From Mytilus californianus (Eukaryota > Mollusca > Bivalvia > Mytilida > Mytilidae): a DNA stretch of 64,000 nucleotides. The notes under the pieces were generated by a model. The model saw only the letters and a list, made by a program, of their open reading frames with translations, was not told the DNA's origin and searched no databases. The stretch lies in contig NW_026262690.1 in NCBI RefSeq assembly GCF_021869535.1, forward strand, positions 13,975,001 through 14,039,000, written 5' to 3'. Positions 59,173 through 64,000 of this stretch are shown here, one piece after another (positions within the stretch are counted from its first letter, which is position 1; every line of letters starts with the position of its first letter). Both the position numbers and the translations under genes were made by a program.

Positions 59173-61834
59173 CCTTTAACCATATTGAGATATAAAGGCA
59201 ACGGTGCATTATATCTCATGCTAACGTCATCTGTTAGTTCCTAGGTGTCTCAAATATTTCTATATATGATTAATATGTATACGTCTATTAAAAAAAATGT
59301 TTCAATTCTACTTAAACTGTTGCCACTGAGCCTTACATATTTCTTCTTATGTATAAAATGCATCGGTCCATTAAAAATTGATAATTAACTATTGTCGCAC
59401 ATATTCATTTAAAACAGGACCAATAAACATTAATTGGAATTAAAAAAGGAATGACGTACAATAAATGTTCTATTTCAAGCTTAGTTTTGTTCATTGCCTC
59501 TGGCCCCTAAGATGAAATTTTGATCTTGTAAAAAACTATGTTTTTCTTTTAAAGTAGATTTTTGCATTTTTATCTTCATACACCATTAAAAATCTCTCTC
59601 GTTACAAACAACTAAAAGATCGCCATTTGGTGAAAGCGTGAAGAATTAACCGAGCAATGGTTTGGGTTAACCGCTAATATTCTGCTAATCAAAGAAATGA
59701 CAAATATATTCATATTGACATCGGGTTAGCTGAATGCATTTACCCATTTGGTGTGAAAAAATAACATCTTTTCCGTTTTAACGTCAATGCGACTGATTTA
59801 CGGCAGATATCGTGCAGCGTTAGAAATTGACATGGCAATGAGCAAGTATCAGTTTCATCGTTTTTATTTTCTATGAGTGTAATATTTTAAAAATAATTAT
59901 ATGGGATTTAATTATTTGACAAATAGGGAATTTGCGGTGCTTTTAAAAAGAAATGTATCATCTTCTACTGTATTAAATAAAACAATGTTTGTCGCATACA
60001 ATCCACAATTGATTCATTTTAAGATGAAAACAATGATACTAGTAGTTAAGAATCAAAATAATTGCATGTTAAAAACGAAGCAATGTGATGTTAAAATACA
60101 AAATGCACTCCAAACTATTGAGAAGACTTTGTACAAAGAGCACATAGGTATTCTGTCAAAATACGTATACAGTTTAAAAAAATATTCTGAGATGTTAAAA
60201 AGTAAACAAAAAACTGAAAGCACTGAAATAATAATTTCTAGTATGTTTCTGATATTTTAGTCATTGCCCATTAACTTTTCTTTTCTATACTGTGAATCTT
60301 GGCATTTCTTTTCTGAAATTGAATTAACAAATTAGTTGGATATAATGAATGGTTAAGAATTGTATATTGCAATACTTACATTAAGTTTTAATCGTCCTAT
60401 ATAGCTTTAACGTAACTTACTTTTCCCTCATTGAAATGTGAAAGGTGTTGGATACTATACGAAGCAAAATACGTCAGGAGGGTCTAAAATACTTATTATA
60501 AAAATACTGGAAAGTTTGCTTTCTAATTATAATGATTTTTTGTCTTTATCAATTTTTTTTTTTAATTTTGATATTATTGGTGTATGGTATATCGGTTATT
60601 AAAATAGAAATAAATTAGATGTTGTACGATTGCCAATGAGACTAATGGACACAAATGAGAACAATTGCAGGTCACAGAACGACCTTTTATTAAATGCAAT
60701 ATTGAGAAACATCTATATTAATACTATCAGTACGTACTTCTAACATCATCATAATCATTATTATGTCATCATATGATTGGTATCTTTATTGGTCCTCTTT
60801 TTTCCTAATATGAATGCAAATACATGAATGCTAAGAAGATTCCCTTTTCTTTAAATAAACAAGATAGCAACATTTAATCAATGGTCATTTTATTAGAGAA
60901 CGGCATTTCCGACGTTCAACAATAAACCATAGAAACATTATTAATGATGGAGAATTTAACGTGTCCATTTGATTAACTGACTCTTTTAACTAGCAATAAC
61001 CTTTTGTACCGATCAAGTATTGTTTGGCAATGTTTGTGAAAACATCCCGCTATGAAATTTTGTCAGTTTATTTTGTTTGACTAAATTGTTTAATCTGCTC
61101 AGGAACAAGCAAAATACTCCCTACTGAGACTAATCGACTCAAAGAGGATTTCTTCACTCTTGAAACAGAAAAGGTTTTATGTTTGTTGAGTTGAAAGGTC
61201 AGCTTAACATTGCAGCTACCCATCTGCGGTTTTGAAATTGCTATGATTCTTTATTTGAATGAAATTTATTGGTTTATTTAAATTCATCTAAGTGTGTCCA
61301 GTATTCTGAAAGGTTCAAGAAAGAAAACCCCATCGCATAAAGTAAATCAAATCCAAACAATTTCAAATCAAATTAAACACAAGGTATTAAAAAAACAATT
61401 AAAACAACCTTAAACGTTTGTCGACAATGTAGTTATGTTCTACTTACTAGTAATTGAAAACACAATGTTTGCTCCAAATGCAACAACCAGGCCGAGATTT
61501 AACTAAAAACCTTAACTTAATTTAGATATTTTTAATTTTTGTATGATTTCATTATTTCAAAAAATAAAGCTCTAATTGTCTAGGAATGTGACAAAATTTA
61601 TCCTCATTTGTTTATACTTCATAGTCATCAACTGTATAAAAATGATGCAGAAGATAACAAAAGGACATTAAAAACCTACAAGTCGAAGAGTAACTGACGA
61701 CGCTATTTTATCTCTGATGGAAAGTTGCCTCGTTTGCAATCATACCGCATCTTCTTGTTTTCCGGAATTTTTACATTGTCCACTTCAAATTCATATGAGT
61801 TAATTTTTACATTAATTGTTATTTTAATTTTAAA
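59173..61834. other. AT-rich region with two element scraps
   Basis: About 2.7 kb. At 60618-60700 'ttgtacgattgccaatgaga' 'c' and 'gcaggtcacagaacgacctt' are a diverged member of the family at 32965. At 61645-61770 'gaagataacaaaaggacatt' 'aaaaacctacaagtcgaaga' 'gtaactgacgacgc' and 'ctcgtttgcaatcataccgc' 'atcttcttg' give the two ends of mussel repeats close together. A 119-codon plus frame at 59901-60260 is discussed under rejected items. Confidence 0.5.
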
Positions 61835-63275
61835 GCAGCAGATTCCGATTTCGTAATACTTCATTCTAATTTAAGGCAGCACGTTCTATATTCATTTCAA
61901 TTCAAGGCAGCACGCTCGGTATTTGTTTAATTGAACAGCACGTTCGGTATTCATTTTAATTAAAAATTGCTTCAATTTGATTTAAGGCAGCAAATTCGGT
62001 ATGCTTAAATGTCGATATGCTTCATTTTAATTTAAGGCAGTTTACTCGGTATAATTCACTTTTATTTAAGGTAGCACATTCGAACTGCTTTATTTTTTAT
62101 ATGCTTCATTTTAATTAAAGATCTAACATTCGGTAGGCTTCACTTTGATTTTAAGCAGCACATTCGGTATTTACATTTAAGACAGCTATTAGGTATGCTA
62201 TATTTTAATTTAAGACAGCACAATCGGTATGCTTCATTTTCATTTAAGATAGCACATTCGGTATGCTTCATTTTAATTAAAGACAGCACACTCGGTGTGC
62301 TTCATTTTTATTTATGGCAGCACATTCAGTATGTTTCATTTTAATCTATGGCAGCATATTCGATATGCTTCATATTAATTTAAGACAGCACATTCAGTAT
62401 GCTTTCTTTACATTTAAAACTAGACCGAATTTTTCTGTCTCCTGTGTCCATATTTTACCCTTCCCATATTTTATTTTCCTCATTTTGACCTTTTTTATTT
62501 TATTTTTTTTTTATATTAGCACTTTCTGTCTCCGTGTTAAAAAAATAAATCCAAATGATAAATAGGAAATATGAAATGTCAAAAATAAACACGAAGATAC
62601 AGATTATTCGGTCTAATTTAAGACAGCATATTAGGTACTAGTATGCTTCGTTTTAATTTAAGACAGCACATTCGGCATGCTTCATTTTCATCAAGATAGC
62701 ATATAAGGTATGCTTCACATTGATTTATGACAGCACATTCAGTATCCTTCAACTTCAATTAAGGCAGCACATTCGGTATGCTTTATTTTTATTTAAGGCA
62801 GCTCATTTGGTATGGTTAATTTTAATTTATGACAGCATATTAGGTATGCTTCATTTCCATTTATGACAGCACAATCGGTATGCCTCCTCTTCAATTAAGT
62901 CAGCACCTTCGGAATGCTCTATTTAAATTCAAGACAGCACATGCGGAATGGCTCATTTTAATTTAGACAGCACATTAGGTCTGGTTCGTGTCATTTATGA
63001 CAGCACATTCGGTATGCTTCACTTTCATTTAAGGCAGCACATTCCGAATGTTTATTTTTGATATGCTTCATTTTAATTTAAGACAGCACATTCAGGATGC
63101 TTCATTTTCATTTAAGGCATCACATTCATTATGCTTCATTTCTACTTAATGCATCACAATATGTATGCTCTATTCTAATTCAAGGCAGCACATTCTGTAA
63201 TCTTCATTTTCATTTATTACAGCACTCTCAGTATGTTTCATCTTCATGTAAGGTAACTTGTTAGGTATGCTGCAT
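61835..63275. repeat. ~35-bp satellite-like array, about 35-40 units, with one interruption
   Basis: The unit is close to 'ttcattttaatttaaggcag' 'cacattcggtatgc' (34-36 bp). Units are 10-25% diverged, with variants 'ttcattttcatttaagacag' and 'tttatggcag'. Between about 62408 and 62612 the array is broken by a T-rich unrelated stretch, after which it resumes in the same orientation. No coding signal. Confidence 0.9.
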
Positions 63276-63839
63276 TTTAATTCAATATAAAACAAAATTT
63301 TAACTTCTATATCAAAAGCATAAGTAAGAGCTATGCTGATTTTAATTCAAACTTAAAGTTTTTCCCTTGATAACATCCTAGCCTCTGGGGATACACTAAA
63401 GGCAGCTAAGTATGGTGAAAAGCAAATGTTATAGATTTCAATATAGAAAGTCGAAAAATATTAAACGAGTGGCCAAACAACAAGGTAGTTTTGATGTAGT
63501 CTTGTCTGTTATTTAAGGAAAACGTTTAATATTGTATGTTCCGAAAACTGAATATTTACGACATGATTAATTGACTTGGTTGACAGGTTCTTGGCAACAC
63601 ATATTGTTCACTGACTTGAGTGGACTAAAATTAAAGAAATTATTTCACATGTAAAATATCCGCTTTTAATTGATAGGGAAATCACGGTATTTTATTGAAA
63701 CCATGGTAACGATTTTTTTTTTTACTTTTTAAAGTATTATTTATTCATAAATAACCATTTGATATTAAAAAAGTCTTCCTTAATCCAAATAACGTAGAGC
63801 CTCACTTATTTATTGAGCATTTTATGATAAAAACATGTA
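63276..63839. other. AT-rich spacer, nothing recognised
   Basis: Non-coding sequence between the ~35-bp array and the last dispersed element. There is a T-run near 63713. Confidence 0.5.
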
Positions 63840-64000
63840 AATTTAACCCAGTCACATTCTTGATGTGCCTGTCCCAAGTCAGGAGCCTGTAGTTCAGTGG
63901 TTGTCGTTGGCTCATGTCATTCATATTTGTATTTGAATTGTTATAACTAAGGCCGTAAGTATTCACGTTTGAATTGTTTCACATTTTTCATGCCTTGGCC
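63840..64000 (+). mobile_element. Dispersed mussel element, 'cctgtcccaagtcaggagcc' family, cut by window end
   Basis: 'tttaacccagtcacattctt' 'gatgtgcctgtcccaagtca' 'ggagcctgtagttcagtggt' 'tgtcgttggctcatgt', then 'ttgaattgtttcacattttt' 'catgccttggcc'. It is the best copy of this family in the window. Other copies are at 9430 and, reversed, near 33145 and 37790. Confidence 0.8.

Noticed and set aside
59901-60260. 119-codon plus frame, the longest simple frame outside repeats apart from the zinc-finger exon
   Set aside because: It is Lys/Ile/Asn rich, as AT-driven frames are, has no signal peptide, domain or repeat, and I see no splice or promoter support. It might be a real small gene but I cannot support it.

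Overview
The window is AT-rich animal DNA (roughly two thirds A+T by eye) with introns, long non-coding stretches and very many dispersed and tandem repeats. Several dispersed families are ones I recognise from marine mussels (Mytilus and relatives): elements ending in the 'tctcattggcaatcatacc' type motif, elements with the 'cgccagacgcgcgtttcgtc' type core, and elements with 'cctgtcccaagtcaggag'. I therefore read it as a bivalve, most likely a mytilid, nuclear genome. That assignment rests on recall of the repeats, not on a search.

Only one convincing protein gene is present. It is a C2H2 zinc-finger transcription-regulator gene on the minus strand, made of a 41-nt first coding exon (51424-51464), a 5.7-kb intron and a 928-nt last exon (44749-45676). 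Splicing gives 322 residues with four zinc fingers (one degenerate), a PLNLS motif of the CtBP-binding type and an acidic tail. A poly(A) signal lies about 120 nt after the stop.

Layout: 1-880 72-bp tandem repeat; 1255-1850 two direct copies of a dispersed element; 1991-3784 a 1.8-kb foldback (inverted repeat) element; 5640-6990 a 45-bp array; 7000-7480 a 59-bp array inside a dispersed element; 8100-8340 scrambled reverse-transcriptase remnants; 8929-10610 a segment bounded by 36-bp inverted repeats and holding a 78-80-bp array; 12495-13475 a 70-bp array; 16374-16830 an unidentified decayed coding sequence; 17611-18725 a DNA transposon with 19-bp terminal inverted repeats; 21566-21895 a 20-bp array; 29165-29221 a mariner-like transposase scrap; 30730-31475 a dispersed element with three internal repeats; 32823-34512 two dispersed elements and a 52-bp array; 37670-38543 a dispersed element next to a reverse-transcriptase remnant; 38770-39160, 40990-41613 and 42225-42770 arrays of 30, 27 and 66 bp; 44105-44390 a dispersed element; 44.6-51.7 kb the zinc-finger gene; 53.86-55.35 kb two reverse-transcriptase remnants, each split by a different repeat insertion; 58978-59172 a 28-bp array; 61835-63275 a long ~35-bp array; 63840-64000 a dispersed element.

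Two themes stand out. First, at least five tandem arrays are amplified pieces of dispersed elements, so the arrays seem to grow out of transposon copies. Second, three otherwise different dispersed families share one ~45-bp core. I found no CRISPR array, rRNA, convincing tRNA or operon. All family names given are from memory and motif reading, with no database search.
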